DNA of 64,000 nt from JAIBJN01 sp963847985. Its GTDB lineage: Bacteria; Actinomycetota; Thermoleophilia; Gaiellales; Gaiellaceae. Below are positions 44,818 to 54,507 of the stretch, piece after piece (within the stretch, counting starts at the first letter, position 1; each line of letters opens with the position of its first letter). Location: the NCBI GenBank assembly GCA_963847985.1, contig CAWKBS010000012.1, positions 28,742 through 92,741 of the forward strand, read 5' to 3'. Made by a program: the position numbers and the translations under genes. Under the pieces are notes generated by a model. The model saw only the letters and a program-made list of their open reading frames with translations, had not been told where the DNA came from and did no database searches.

Positions 44818-45321
44818 ATGACCGAGGCTGCTGTCGAGATCGGGAAAACCACGTACCCGGTCACCGTGACGGTCAACGGCGCCGCGCGCTCCGTCGAGGT
44901 CGAGGCGCGGCTCCTGCTCGTGCACCTCCTCCGCGAGACGCTCGGGCTCACCGGCACGCATATCGGCTGCGACACGAGCAACTGCGGCGCGTGCACGGTG
45001 CTCCTGGACGGGACGCCGGTGAAGTCGTGCACGATGTTCGCCGTCCAGGCGGACGGGCACGAGCTCACCACCGTCGAGGGCCTGGCGCCCGCCGGCGGGC
45101 TCAGCGCGGTGCAGGAGGGCTTCCACGAGGAGCACGGGCTCCAGTGCGGCTTCTGCACGCCGGGGATGATGCTGACCGCGACCGCGCTCCTGGCCGAGAA
45201 CCCGGACCCGAGCGAGGAGGAGATCCGCTGGGCCATCAGCGGCCAGATCTGCCGGTGCACCGGCTACCAGAACATCGTCAAGGCGGTTCAGTACGCGGCC
45301 GCCAAAGGGAGGGAGAGCTAG
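44818..45321 (+). CDS. coxS: CO dehydrogenase small (2x[2Fe-2S]) subunit
   Basis: A 167-residue protein. The N-terminal plant-type ferredoxin fold has CDTSNCGACTVLLDG plus a later Cys (SCTMF). The C-terminal helical cluster domain has CGFCTPGMM and CRCTGYQNI. It relays electrons from the molybdenum site to FAD. The N-terminal extension of about 12 residues is a little longer than usual. It shares one base with the coxL start. Confidence 0.94.
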   Translation: MTEAAVEIGKTTYPVTVTVNGAARSVEVEARLLLVHLLRETLGLTGTHIGCDTSNCGACTVLLDGTPVKSCTMFAVQADGHELTTVEGLAPAGGLSAVQEGFHEEHGLQCGFCTPGMMLTATALLAENPDPSEEEIRWAISGQICRCTGYQNIVKAVQYAAAKGRES

Positions 45322-47669
45322 TGGCCGCCACCGAGGAGATTCGCGGCATCGGGCACTCCGTCAAGCGGCTCGAGGACGCCCGCTTCATCCGCGGCAAGGG
45401 CAACTACTTCGACGACATCGTGCTCCCCGGGATGCTCCACCTGGAGTTCCTGCGGAGCCCGCTCGCCCACGCGCGCATCAACGGGATCGACACCTCGCGC
45501 GCCGCTGCGGTCGAAGGCGTCGTGGCCGTCGTCACCGGCGAGCTCATGGCGCAGCACAACCTGGCCTGGATGCCGACGCTCTCCGGCGACACGCAGGCCG
45601 TGCTGGCCACCGACAAGGTGCGCTTCCAGGGGCAGGAGGTGGCCGCGGTCGTCGCCGAGTCGGCCTACATCGCCAAGGACGCCTGCGAGCTGATCGACGT
45701 GGACTACGAGCCGCTCGAGGCGATCACGAGCCCGCAGCAGGCGCTCGCCGAAGGCGCGCCGGTCATCCGGGACGAGAAGGAAGGGCAGACCGACAACCAC
45801 ATCTACGACTGGGAGTCGGGCGACAAGGAAGCCACCGACCGCGCGTTCGCCGAGGCGGATCGCGTCGTCGAGCTCGACACCTTCTACCCGCGCTGCCACC
45901 CGGCGCCGCTCGAGTGCTGCGGGTGCGTCGCGGACGTCGATCCGGCCACCGGCAAGGCCACCATCTACATGACCTCGCAGGCCCCGCACGCGCACCGGAC
46001 GCTCTTCGCGCTCGTGGCGGGCCTGCCCGAGCACAAGATCCGGATCGTCTCGCCCGACCTGGGCGGCGGCTTCGGGAACAAGGTGCCGATCTACCCGGGC
46101 TACGTCTGCGCGACCGCGGCGTCGCTCCTGATCGGCCGGCCCGTGAAGTGGGTCGAGGACCGCACCGGCAACCTCATCTCGACGGGGTTCGCCCGCGACT
46201 ACCACATGCACGGCGAGCTGGCGCTCAAGGACGGGAAGATCACCGGCCTGCGCGTCAACATGCTCTCGGACAACGGCGCCTTCTTCGCGGACGCGCAGCC
46301 GACGAAGTGCAAGGCCGGGCTCTTCCACATCGTCACCGGCTCCTACGACATCCCGGCGGCGCACGTCGTCACCGAGGGCGCGTACACGAACAAGGCTCCG
46401 GGCGGCGTCGCGTATCGCTGCTCGTTCCGTGTCACCGAGGCCTCGTACCTGATCGAGCGCCTCGCGCAGAACGCGGCCTACGAGCTCGGGATCGACCCCG
46501 CGGACTTCCGGCGGCAGAACTTCATCAGGCCGGAGCAGTTCCCGTACAAGTCGGCCACCGGGTTCGAGTACGACTCGGGCGACTACGGCGCGGCGATGGA
46601 GAAGACGCTCGAGATGCTCGGCTACGAGGACCTGCGCCGTGAGCAGGCGGAGGCCCGGGAGGAGGGGAGGCTCATCGGCATCGGGCTCGCCTCCTTCACG
46701 GAGGTCGTCGGCGCCGGCCACGGGGCCGACTACGACATCGCCGGCCTGCGCATGAACGACGGCGCCGAGCTGCGCATCCACCCGACCGGCAAGGCCGTCC
46801 TCAAGCTCAGCGTCAAGTCGCAGGGGCAGGGCCACGAGACGACGTTCGCGCAGATCGTCGCCGAGGAGCTCGGCCTTCAGCCGGAGGACGTCGAGGTGCA
46901 AGAGGGCGACACCGACAACACGCCCTACGGGCTCGGCACCTACGCGAGCCGCTCGACGCCGGTCTCCGGCGCCGCGACCGCGATGGTCTCCCGCCGGATC
47001 CGCGCGAAGGCGCAGAAGATCGCCGCGCACCTGCTCGAGGCCTCCGAGGACGACCTCGAGTGGGAGAAGGGCAAGTTCGTCGTCAAGGGCGCGCCCGAGA
47101 AGTCGACCTCGATCCAGGACGTCGCCTTCGCCGCCTACACCAACATCCCCGAGGGGATGGAGGGTGGGCTCGAGGGCGTCTACTACTACGACCCGCCGAA
47201 CATGACCTACCCGTTCGGGACGTACGCGGTCGTGGTCGAGATCGACCGCGGCACCGGGGCGTGGAAGGTGCTCCGCTGCGTCGCCGTGGACGACTGCGGC
47301 GTCCGGATCAACCCGATGGTCGTCGAAGGCCAGATCCACGGCGGCCTCACGGAGGGCTTCGCCATCGCCGCCATGCAGCTGATCGACTTCGACGAGGAGG
47401 GCAACTGCATCGGCGCCAACATGGTGGACTACCTGATCCCGACCGCCTGGGAGACGCCGAAGTTCGAGCTGGGCGAGACGGTGACCCCGTCGCCGCACCA
47501 CCCGCTCGGCGCCAAGGGCGTCGGCGAGTCGGCCACCGTGGGCGCGCCCGCCGCGTTCGTGAACGCCGTCGTCGACGCGCTCGCCCATGCCGGCGTCCGC
47601 AACCTGGAGATGCCGGTCACCTCCGGCAAGGTCTGGGCGGCCCTGCAGGAGGCCGGACTGGCCGAGTGA
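45321..47669 (+). CDS. coxL: Form I aerobic CO dehydrogenase large (Mo-Cu) subunit
   Basis: A 782-residue molybdopterin enzyme. The active-site loop is AYRCSFR (364-370), the signature of true (form I) CO dehydrogenases, in which the cysteine (C367 here) binds copper in the Cu-S-Mo centre. Other MCD-binding blocks are present: PDLGGGFGNKVP, QGQGHETTFAQI, and GAKGVGESATVG with the catalytic glutamate. It oxidises CO to CO2, so the organism probably scavenges atmospheric CO. It follows coxS directly, and two XdhC-type genes and coxG come after it. Confidence 0.96.
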   Translation: MAATEEIRGIGHSVKRLEDARFIRGKGNYFDDIVLPGMLHLEFLRSPLAHARINGIDTSRAAAVEGVVAVVTGELMAQHNLAWMPTLSGDTQAVLATDKVRFQGQEVAAVVAESAYIAKDACELIDVDYEPLEAITSPQQALAEGAPVIRDEKEGQTDNHIYDWESGDKEATDRAFAEADRVVELDTFYPRCHPAPLECCGCVADVDPATGKATIYMTSQAPHAHRTLFALVAGLPEHKIRIVSPDLGGGFGNKVPIYPGYVCATAASLLIGRPVKWVEDRTGNLISTGFARDYHMHGELALKDGKITGLRVNMLSDNGAFFADAQPTKCKAGLFHIVTGSYDIPAAHVVTEGAYTNKAPGGVAYRCSFRVTEASYLIERLAQNAAYELGIDPADFRRQNFIRPEQFPYKSATGFEYDSGDYGAAMEKTLEMLGYEDLRREQAEAREEGRLIGIGLASFTEVVGAGHGADYDIAGLRMNDGAELRIHPTGKAVLKLSVKSQGQGHETTFAQIVAEELGLQPEDVEVQEGDTDNTPYGLGTYASRSTPVSGAATAMVSRRIRAKAQKIAAHLLEASEDDLEWEKGKFVVKGAPEKSTSIQDVAFAAYTNIPEGMEGGLEGVYYYDPPNMTYPFGTYAVVVEIDRGTGAWKVLRCVAVDDCGVRINPMVVEGQIHGGLTEGFAIAAMQLIDFDEEGNCIGANMVDYLIPTAWETPKFELGETVTPSPHHPLGAKGVGESATVGAPAAFVNAVVDALAHAGVRNLEMPVTSGKVWAALQEAGLAE

Positions 47670-47695
47670 CCGTGGCGCCTCTCTTCAGGAGACAG

Positions 47696-47843
47696 GTCCG
47701 AGTGCCTGGCACCGGGCCATGGCCGCTGTCGGCGGGCCGAGCTTGGGCCGACGCCGGCGGACATGAGCGCAACTCCTCGCTTCACGGGCCATGCGACGGC
47801 TCTCGGGGCCACGTCCAGGTGCCTGGCACCGGGGCATGGCCGC
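47696..47843. repeat. Two 31-bp direct repeats with a GTGCCTGGCAC palindromic core
   Basis: Copies at 47696-47726 and 47813-47843 match at 28 of 31 positions and lie 117 bp apart between coxL and the XdhC-YHS gene. Each contains GTGCCTGGCAC; the second extends to a 13-bp palindrome. The element could be an interspersed repeat or paired regulatory sites. No other copy is evident in this window. Confidence 0.75.
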
Positions 47844-47865
47844 CGGGGACAGTGGAGGTCGGGCT

Positions 47866-48714
47866 ATGAACGCGACCGACGTCATCGTCGAGGCCGGGAA
47901 GCTGGCGGCTGAGGGGAAGCCCTATGCACTCGCCACCGTCGTCACGGTCGTCCGTCCCGCCTCCGCGCGGCGAGGCGATCGCGCGCTCGTCACGCCCGAC
48001 GGCCGGGTCACCGGCTGGGTCGGCGGCGCGTGCTCGGAGCCGACCGTCGTCCGCGAGGCGCTGCGCGCGCTCGCCGACCGCGAGCCGCGGCTCGCCCGCA
48101 TGGAGGGCGGCTGTGCCTCCGAGGGAGTCGTCGAGGTGCTGATCGAGCCCGTTGTTCCCGCACCCCTCCTGGCGATCGTGGGGGAGAGCCCGGCTGCGCG
48201 CACGCTCGGCGCGCTGGCGCGCACCGTGGGCTGGCGGGTGCGCGATGACGGCGTCGAAGGGGCGGACGCCGTCGTCGTGGCCACCATGGGACACGGCGAC
48301 GAAGAGCTCCTGACCGCCGCGCTCCGGGCCGGGGCCGGCTACGTCGGGCTGGTCGCCAGCGCCAGGCGCGCCACGACCGTCCTCGCCGCGCTGCGGGCGC
48401 GCGGCCTCGACGAGGAGGCCGTCCTGCGCGTCCGCGCGCCGGCCGGCCTCGACCTCGGGCCCTCGTCGCAGGAGGAGATCGCCGTCGCCATCCTCGCCGA
48501 GCTCGTCGCCTGGCGGCACACGCGCGGCGAAGGGCCCGTCCCCGCGCCTGCGCCCGCGGAGGCGGTCGACCCGGTCTGCGGGATGACCGTCGCGGTCGGC
48601 CCGGCCGCCGAGCAGGTCGTGCACGAGGGGGTGGAAGTCTTCTTCTGCTCCGGGCACTGCAAGGCCCGGTTCGAGGCCGAGCCAGAGCGGTACAGTGGCC
48701 TGAGAGCCCCGTGA
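47866..48714 (+). CDS. XdhC/CoxI-family protein fused to a C-terminal YHS domain
   Basis: A 282-residue protein. Residues 1-230 form the XdhC/CoxI N-terminal domain (GWVGGACSEPTVVREAL, MEGGCASEGVVEV) and a Rossmann domain (VVATMGHGDEELL, YVGLVASARR). Residues about 240-282 form a YHS metal-binding domain (DPVCGMTV...FFCSGHCKARF). XdhC proteins bind molybdenum cofactor and help its sulfuration and insertion. The added YHS cysteines could hold copper. It lies directly after form I coxL, whose centre needs copper. The next gene overlaps by 4 bp. Confidence 0.9.
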   Translation: MNATDVIVEAGKLAAEGKPYALATVVTVVRPASARRGDRALVTPDGRVTGWVGGACSEPTVVREALRALADREPRLARMEGGCASEGVVEVLIEPVVPAPLLAIVGESPAARTLGALARTVGWRVRDDGVEGADAVVVATMGHGDEELLTAALRAGAGYVGLVASARRATTVLAALRARGLDEEAVLRVRAPAGLDLGPSSQEEIAVAILAELVAWRHTRGEGPVPAPAPAEAVDPVCGMTVAVGPAAEQVVHEGVEVFFCSGHCKARFEAEPERYSGLRAP

Positions 48715-49712
48715 GAGACGTTCTCCAGACCCTCGAACGCTGGGCCGCAGACGGGACGCCGGTCGCCATCGCGACCGTGGTCGGCACCGAGCGGTCGGCC
48801 CCGCGCATGCCCGGCGCCGTCCTCGCCGTCTCCGACACCGGCGACGTCGTGGGCTCGGTCACGGGCGGCTGCGTCGAGCCCGCCGTCTACGGCGAGGCGC
48901 GCGAGGTCCTCGCCGGCGGGGCGCCCAGGCTGAAGACCTACGGGATCGCCGACGACGAGGCCTTCGAGGTCGGCCTCCCGTGCGGCGGCACCGTCCACAT
49001 CTTCGTCGACCGGCTCGACCCCGAGCTCGTCGCGCCCATCGTCGAGGCCGTGCGCGAGGAGCGCCCCATCGCGCTCGAGATCGCCATCACCGGCGAGAAC
49101 GCGGGTGCCAAGCGGCTCGTCGTCCCCGACGACGGCGGCCCGGCGGCCGAGCTCCTCGCCCGCGGCGAGACGGCCATCCTCGACCTTCCGGAAGGGCAGA
49201 TCTTCGTCTCGTCGTTCGCGCCCAGGCCGAACATGTACGTCTTCGGCGCGGTCGACCACGCCGCCGCCGTCGCGTCCGTCGGGCGCTTCCTCGGCTACCG
49301 CGTCACCGTCTGCGACGCCCGCGCGAAGTTCGTCACGCCGGAGCGCTTCCCCGACGTCGACGAGCTCGTGGTCGAGTGGCCCGATCGCTTCCTCAGCCAG
49401 GCCTCGGTGGACGAGCGCACCGTCATCTGCGTCCTCACCCACGACCACAAGTTCGACATCCCGGTGCTGAAGGTCGCGCTCGGCACCGACGCCGGCTACA
49501 TCGGCGCGATGGGCGCGAGGCGCACGAACGAGGATCGCGCCGAGCGGCTGCGCGCCGAGGGCGTCACCGACGAGGAGATCGCCCGCATCCACGCCCCGAT
49601 CGGCCTGAAGATCGGCTCCAAGACGCCGGAGGAGGTGGCCGTCGCCATCGCGGCGCAGATCGTCCAGGTCATGCGAACCCCCAAGCCCGCGCCCGAGGAG
49701 GTCGTTGCTTGA
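48711..49712 (+). CDS. XdhC/CoxF-family molybdenum cofactor maturation protein
   Basis: A 333-residue protein with both XdhC domains: VGSVTGGCVEPAVYGEA and LPCGGTVHIFVD in the first, and the NAD(P)-like VFGAVDHAAAVASVGRFLGY, VLTHDHKFDIP and YIGAMGARRTNEDR in the second. It resembles CoxF/XdhC proteins that load and sulfurate the cofactor of CODH and xanthine dehydrogenase. The GTG start overlaps the XdhC-YHS stop, so the two are made together and may form a complex. Confidence 0.9.
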   Translation: MRDVLQTLERWAADGTPVAIATVVGTERSAPRMPGAVLAVSDTGDVVGSVTGGCVEPAVYGEAREVLAGGAPRLKTYGIADDEAFEVGLPCGGTVHIFVDRLDPELVAPIVEAVREERPIALEIAITGENAGAKRLVVPDDGGPAAELLARGETAILDLPEGQIFVSSFAPRPNMYVFGAVDHAAAVASVGRFLGYRVTVCDARAKFVTPERFPDVDELVVEWPDRFLSQASVDERTVICVLTHDHKFDIPVLKVALGTDAGYIGAMGARRTNEDRAERLRAEGVTDEEIARIHAPIGLKIGSKTPEEVAVAIAAQIVQVMRTPKPAPEEVVA

Positions 49713-49784
49713 GAGCCCCTGTCGGCCCGAACGCCTGGCCACAGAGCCGCGCCGGACGGCACGAGGCCGCGTCCTCAGTCGCGC

Positions 49785-49803
49785 CCGTAGCCTCCGGCTA
49801 CGG
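49785..49803. other. Hairpin in the xdhC-coxG gap
   Basis: CCGTAGCC and GGCTACGG enclose a 3-base loop (TCC), a stable 8-bp stem 76 bp upstream of the coxG start. The 166-bp gap is otherwise featureless. It may attenuate transcription or be an interspersed element. Confidence 0.55.
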
Positions 49804-49878
49804 ACACTCCCTGCGTCCTTGCCTCGCACTCGTCCTGCACACCTCTGCGACGAGGCTTCAGGCCGAAAGGAGCTCTAC

Positions 49879-50439
49879 TTGAAGCTCGAGAACTCGTTCG
49901 AGGTCGCCGCGCCGCCGGAGAAGGCATGGGACCTCCTGATGGACGTCCCGCGCATCGTTCCGTGCATGCCCGGGGCGAAGCTGGACGAGGTGGTCGACGA
50001 GAACAACTGGAAGGCGACCATGCAGGTGAAGCTCGGGCCGATCAGCCTGACCTTCGCCACCGACGTCGCGCGCAAGGAGGCCGACGAGGCGAACCGCCGC
50101 GTCGTGCTCGGCGCCAACGCGCGCGAGACGAGGAACCGCGGCCGGGCCAGCGCGACGATCGAGTCGACCCTCGCGCCCTCCGGCAGCGGGACGAAGATCG
50201 ACATCGCCACCGACCTCTCGCTCTCCGGGACGGTCGCGCAGTACGGGCGCGGGATGATCGAGGACATCTCCACGCAGATGGTCACGAGCTTCGCCCAGTG
50301 CCTCGAGGCACAGCTCGGAGAGTCCGCCCACGAGGCGGAACAGGCGGTCGCCGCCCAGGCGAAGCCGATCTCCGGGCTCTCGCTCTTCTTCGGCAGCCTC
50401 TGGCGCCGCATCCGACGGATCGGAAGGAGGTCGAGTTGA
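49879..50439 (+). CDS. coxG: CoxG-family SRPBCC protein
   Basis: A 186-residue protein with the CoxG start (LENSFEVAAPPEKAWDLLMDVPRIVPCMPGA, quoted here only as landmarks FEVAAPPEKAW and PCMPGA) and a helix-grip fold to about residue 150. An amphipathic/basic tail (LFFGSLWRRIRRIGRR) could attach it to the membrane. CoxG has been linked to membrane recruitment of CODH and lipid-quinone handling. TTG 49879 is chosen because AAAGGAG precedes it. The open frame upstream is non-coding in character. It overlaps the next coxS by 4 bp. Confidence 0.88.
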   Translation: MKLENSFEVAAPPEKAWDLLMDVPRIVPCMPGAKLDEVVDENNWKATMQVKLGPISLTFATDVARKEADEANRRVVLGANARETRNRGRASATIESTLAPSGSGTKIDIATDLSLSGTVAQYGRGMIEDISTQMVTSFAQCLEAQLGESAHEAEQAVAAQAKPISGLSLFFGSLWRRIRRIGRRSS

Positions 50440-50894
50440 GACCGATCGAGATCACGGTCAACGGAAAGAGCCACTCGGCGGAGGTGGAGCCGAGACAGCT
50501 CCTCGTCTACTTCCTGCGCGAGCAGCTCGGGCTCACGGGCACGGTCGTGGGCTGCGACACGTCCTCGTGCGGCGCGTGCACGGTGCTCGTCGACGGCGAG
50601 TCGGTGAAGTCGTGCACGGCGCTCGCCGTCCAGGCGGACGGCCACGAGGTGACGACCATCGAGGGCATCGGCACGTCCGACGACTTCCACCCGGTCCAGC
50701 AGGCCTTCCACGAGGCACACGGTCTCCAGTGCGGCTTCTGCACGCCGGGCATGGTGATGGCGACGATCAGCCTGCTCGCCGAGAATCCGAGCCCCAGCGA
50801 CGAGGCGATCCGCCACGCACTCGAGGGCAACCTCTGCCGCTGCACCGGCTACGTCAACATCGTCAAGGCCGTCAAGGCCGCGGCGACGGCCTAG
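50436..50894 (+). CDS. Form II molybdenum hydroxylase small (2Fe-2S) subunit
   Basis: A 152-residue iron-sulfur protein with CDTSSCGACTVLVDG, a following Cys, CGFCTPGMV and CRCTGYVNI. It is closely related to the upstream coxS. The TTG start at 50436 follows GGAAGGAGG and overlaps the coxG stop. It belongs to a second set ordered small-large-medium, unlike the medium-small-large order of the form I operon. Confidence 0.92.
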   Translation: MRPIEITVNGKSHSAEVEPRQLLVYFLREQLGLTGTVVGCDTSSCGACTVLVDGESVKSCTALAVQADGHEVTTIEGIGTSDDFHPVQQAFHEAHGLQCGFCTPGMVMATISLLAENPSPSDEAIRHALEGNLCRCTGYVNIVKAVKAAATA

Positions 50895-50902
50895 GAGGGG
50901 AC

Positions 50903-53257
50903 ATGGCAGCCACCGAGACCTACATCGGGAAGCCGGTCGCCCGCAAGGAGGACGCGAAGCTCCTCACCGGCCAGTCCCAGTTCATCGACGACCTGACGCT
51001 GCCCGGCATGGTCTGGGCCGCGGTCGTTCGCAGCCCGTACGCGCACGCGAAGATCCTCAGCGTCGACGTCTCCGCGGCCCGCGAGGCCGAGGGGGTCGTG
51101 GACGCGTTCTCCGGCGCCGACCTCGTCGAGGACTGGGCCGCGACGCTCCCCTGCGTCTGGCTCGTCACCGAGGACACGAAGCAGCCGACGCACCACCCGC
51201 TCGCGACCGACAAGGTGCGCTACCAGGGGGACGGCGTCGCCGTCGTCCTCGCCGAGTCGCGTGCGCTGGCGGCGGACGCCGCCGAGCTCGTCCAGGTCGA
51301 GTACGAGGAGCTCCCCGCGGTCATCGACCCGGAGGAGGCGCTGGCCGACGGCGCGCCGATCCTCCACGACGACCTCGGCACGAACCACTGCTTCACGTGG
51401 AAGCTCGAGTCCGACGGCTTCGACGCGGTCTTCGACGGCGCGCCGGTCACGGTGAAGGAGCGCTTCCGCCAGCAGCGGCTGATTCCCAACGCGATCGAGC
51501 CGCGCGGGCGTCATCGCGCAGTACCTGCCCGCGCAGGACGAGTACACGCTCTGGTCGGCGACGCAGATCCCGCACATCCTGCGCTTCTGGCTCGCCATCG
51601 TCCTCGGCGTTCCCGAGGCTCGCCTGCGCGTGGTCGCCCCTGACGTCGGCGGCGGCTTCGGCTCGAAGCTCAACGTCTACGCCGAGGAGGCGCTCGCGCT
51701 CGCCCTCGCCAAGCGGGTCGGCCGGCCGGTGAAGTGGATCGAGGAGCGCTCGGAGGGCTACCTCGCCACCATCCACGGCCGCGACCAGTGGCAGGAGATG
51801 GAGTACGCGGCCGACGAGGACGGCAAGATCCGCGCCGTCCGCGCGAAGCTCGTCGTCGGGCTCGGCGCCTATCTCCAGCTCGTCACCGCCGGCACGCCGA
51901 TCCTCGGCGGCTGGGTGTACGGCGGGCCGTACGACATCGAGGCCTACTCGCTGGAGGTCGTCGGCGCGTTCACCTCGGCGACCCCGACCGACGCCTACCG
52001 CGGCGCCGGGCCGGCCCGAGGCGACGTTCCTGATCGAGCGGACGATCGACGCCCTCGCGCGGAAGCTGGAGATGGACCCGGTCGAGCTCCGGCGCAGGAA
52101 CTTCATCACCGAGTTCCCGTACACGCTGGCCTCCGGGCTCCAGATCGACTCGGGCGACTTCACGGGCGCGCTCGACCGCGCGCTGGAGATGGCCGGCTAC
52201 GAGGCGCTCAGGGCCGAGCAGGCCGAGCGCCGCGCCCGCGGCGACACGAAGGAGCTCGGGATCGGCTTCTCCACCTACACGGAGATGTGCGGCCTGGCGC
52301 CGTCCCGCATCCTCGGGGCGATCCTCTACGCCGCCGGCGGCTGGGACGCGGCCACGATCCGCTGCCTGCCGACCGGCTCGGCGCAGGTCTTCATCGGCAC
52401 CTCGCCGCACGGCCAGGGCCACGTCACGACGTTCTCGCAGATCGTCGCCGACCGGCTCGGCATTCCGCTCGACCAGATCGAGGTGGTGCACGGCGACACG
52501 GCCACGATGCAGCTCGGCCTGGACACGTACGGGAGCCGCAGCCTCGCCGTCGGCGGGGTCGCGCTCTACAACGCGGCCGAGAAGGTGATCGACAAGGCCC
52601 GCGGGGTCGTCGCGCACAAGCTCGAGGTCTCGCCCGACGACCTCCAGCTCGAGAACGGCACCTTCACCGTCGCCGGCACCGACAAGTCGATGACGGTGCG
52701 CGACGCGGCGCTGCACGCCTTCACCGCGCACGACCTCCCCGACGGGATGGAGCCCGGGCTCGAGGCGACCTTCGTCTACGACCCGCCCAACTTCAGCTGG
52801 CCCGGCGGCGCGCACATCTGCATCGCCGAGGTCGACACGGAGACCGGCGACGTCGAGCTCCTCCGCTACATCGCGGTCGACGAGATCGGCAACGTCATCA
52901 ACCCGCAGATCGTCGACGGCCAGATCCACGGCGGCGTCACGCAGGGCATCGCGCAGGCGCTCTGGGAGGAGGCGATCTACGACGACGAACGGCAACCTGA
53001 CCACCGGGTCGATGACCTCGTACCTCGTCCCCAGCGCGGCCGAGACGATCGACTACGAGCTCGACCGCGTCAACGCGCCGAGCCCGACGAACCCGCTCGG
53101 CGTCAAGGGCGTGGGGGAGACGGGCACGATCGCTTCGACCCCGGCGGTGATCAACGCCATCGTCGACGCGCTCTCCCCGTACGGCGTCACCGACGTGGAG
53201 ATGCCCGCCAAGCCCGAGCGAGTCTGGCGCGCGATCCAGGAAGGGGGTGCGAAGTGA
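50903..53257 (+). CDS. Form II CO dehydrogenase-like large subunit, three frameshifts
   Basis: From ATG 50903 (AGGAGGGG upstream) the protein is continuous only if three single-base insertions are removed: near 51506 (in IEPRG/VIAQ), near 52010 (in AYRGAGRPEA) and near 52988 (in YDDDGNLTTG). Joined, it is about 784 residues, normal for the family. The active-site loop AYRGAGR is the form II signature, with no copper-binding cysteine. Form II enzymes oxidise other or unproven substrates. All domains are intact around the breaks, and the frame is restored after the third insertion, so sequence errors are likely. Confidence 0.85.
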
Positions 53258-54069
53258 TTCCGGCGTCGTTCGACTACGAGGTCGCCGAGTCCGTCGACCA
53301 CGCGATCGAGCTGCTCGGCTCCGGCCGGGAGGCGAAGCTCCTCGCCGGCGGCCACTCGCTTCTCCCGCTCATGAAGCTGAGGCTGGCGCGGCCCGAGCTG
53401 CTCATCGACATCGGGCGCGTCTCCGAGCTTTCGTACGTGCGCGAGGACGGCGACGCGATCGCCATCGGCGCGCTCACGCGCTACCACGATCTCGAGAACG
53501 ACGAGCTCCTGCGGGCCGAGTGCCCCGTCCTCGCCGACGTCGTCGGCGTGATCGGTGACCCGGCGGTGCGCCACCGCGGCACGATCGGTGGGTCCGTCGC
53601 GCACTGCGACCCCGCCTCGGACGCCCCGACGATCCTGCTCGCGCTCGACGCCGAGCTCGTGGTCAAGGGCCCGGATGGCGAGCGGCGCTGCTCGGTGGCC
53701 GACAGCATGGGCGGCTTCCTGACGACGACCCTCGGCGCGACCGAGGTGCTGACCGAGATCCGCGTGCCCAAGGGCGGGACGGGCGTCTACAAGAAGTCCA
53801 TCCGCAGGTCGCAGGACTGGGCCACCGTCGCGGTCGCCGCGATCCGGGCGAACGGCGGCGTGCACGTCGCGCTGACGAACATGGGCCCGATCGCGCTCCG
53901 CGCGACCGGGGTCGAGGAGGCGCTGGCCTCCGGCGCCGATCCGGCCGCCGCGGCCGAGCGCGCCGCCGAGGGCACGAGCCCGCCCAGCGACCACAACGCG
54001 AGCTCCGAGTACCGCGAGCACCTCGTCCGCGTCCTCACGCGGCGGGCGCTCGAGGAGGCTCTGAGCTAG
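53254..54069 (+). CDS. Form II molybdenum hydroxylase medium (FAD) subunit
   Basis: A 271-residue flavoprotein with LLAGGHSLLPLMKLRLARP and VRHRGTIGGSVAHCDPASD, the two FAD-binding motifs. It completes the small-large-medium set begun at 50436. The GTG start overlaps the large-subunit stop by 4 bp (GTGA). Its C-terminal domain is typical of CoxM. Confidence 0.93.
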   Translation: MIPASFDYEVAESVDHAIELLGSGREAKLLAGGHSLLPLMKLRLARPELLIDIGRVSELSYVREDGDAIAIGALTRYHDLENDELLRAECPVLADVVGVIGDPAVRHRGTIGGSVAHCDPASDAPTILLALDAELVVKGPDGERRCSVADSMGGFLTTTLGATEVLTEIRVPKGGTGVYKKSIRRSQDWATVAVAAIRANGGVHVALTNMGPIALRATGVEEALASGADPAAAAERAAEGTSPPSDHNASSEYREHLVRVLTRRALEEALS

Positions 54070-54094
54070 CAGGTGCGAACATACGGGGGCGCAC

Positions 54095-54397
54095 ATGGCT
54101 CCCGAGCCGACGTACTACGTCCAGATCTCCGACCCCGAGGAGCCGGAGCGCTGGCACACGGTCGCGCGGGTCGAGGGCCGCGCGCTCGCCGACGAGGTCA
54201 TCCGCCTGGCGCAGGGCACCTACATGCGGGCGACGGTGACCGCCGAGTCGCACTTCAGCGCCCGCGCCCTCTCGCGCTCGCACCTGCGCCGCGCGCAGCG
54301 CCTCGCGCACGCCGACTGGGAGCTCGGGATGGGCGAGCACCGCCATTACGGCCGCGCGCTCGTCGAACGCGCCCGCGCGAACCTGGCTGTCCGCTAG
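54095..54397 (+). CDS. Small hypothetical protein
   Basis: A 100-residue soluble protein (MAPEPTYYVQISDPEEPERW...), with an N-terminal beta-hairpin-like segment and Arg/His-rich helices after residue 50. It starts 26 bp after the form II medium subunit and may be cotranscribed. Recognisable motifs are absent. Codon use is typical of the window, which favours a real gene. Confidence 0.6.
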   Translation: MAPEPTYYVQISDPEEPERWHTVARVEGRALADEVIRLAQGTYMRATVTAESHFSARALSRSHLRRAQRLAHADWELGMGEHRHYGRALVERARANLAVR

Positions 54398-54507
54398 AGC
54401 CACTCGGGTCGCCGGGGGCGTGACCGCTGGGCGCGGGCGGGTAGCCTTGGTCCCGACCTTCGAGGGTCGAGAACCCGGGCTCAGGGGTCGACACTTGAAG
54501 GACGGGA

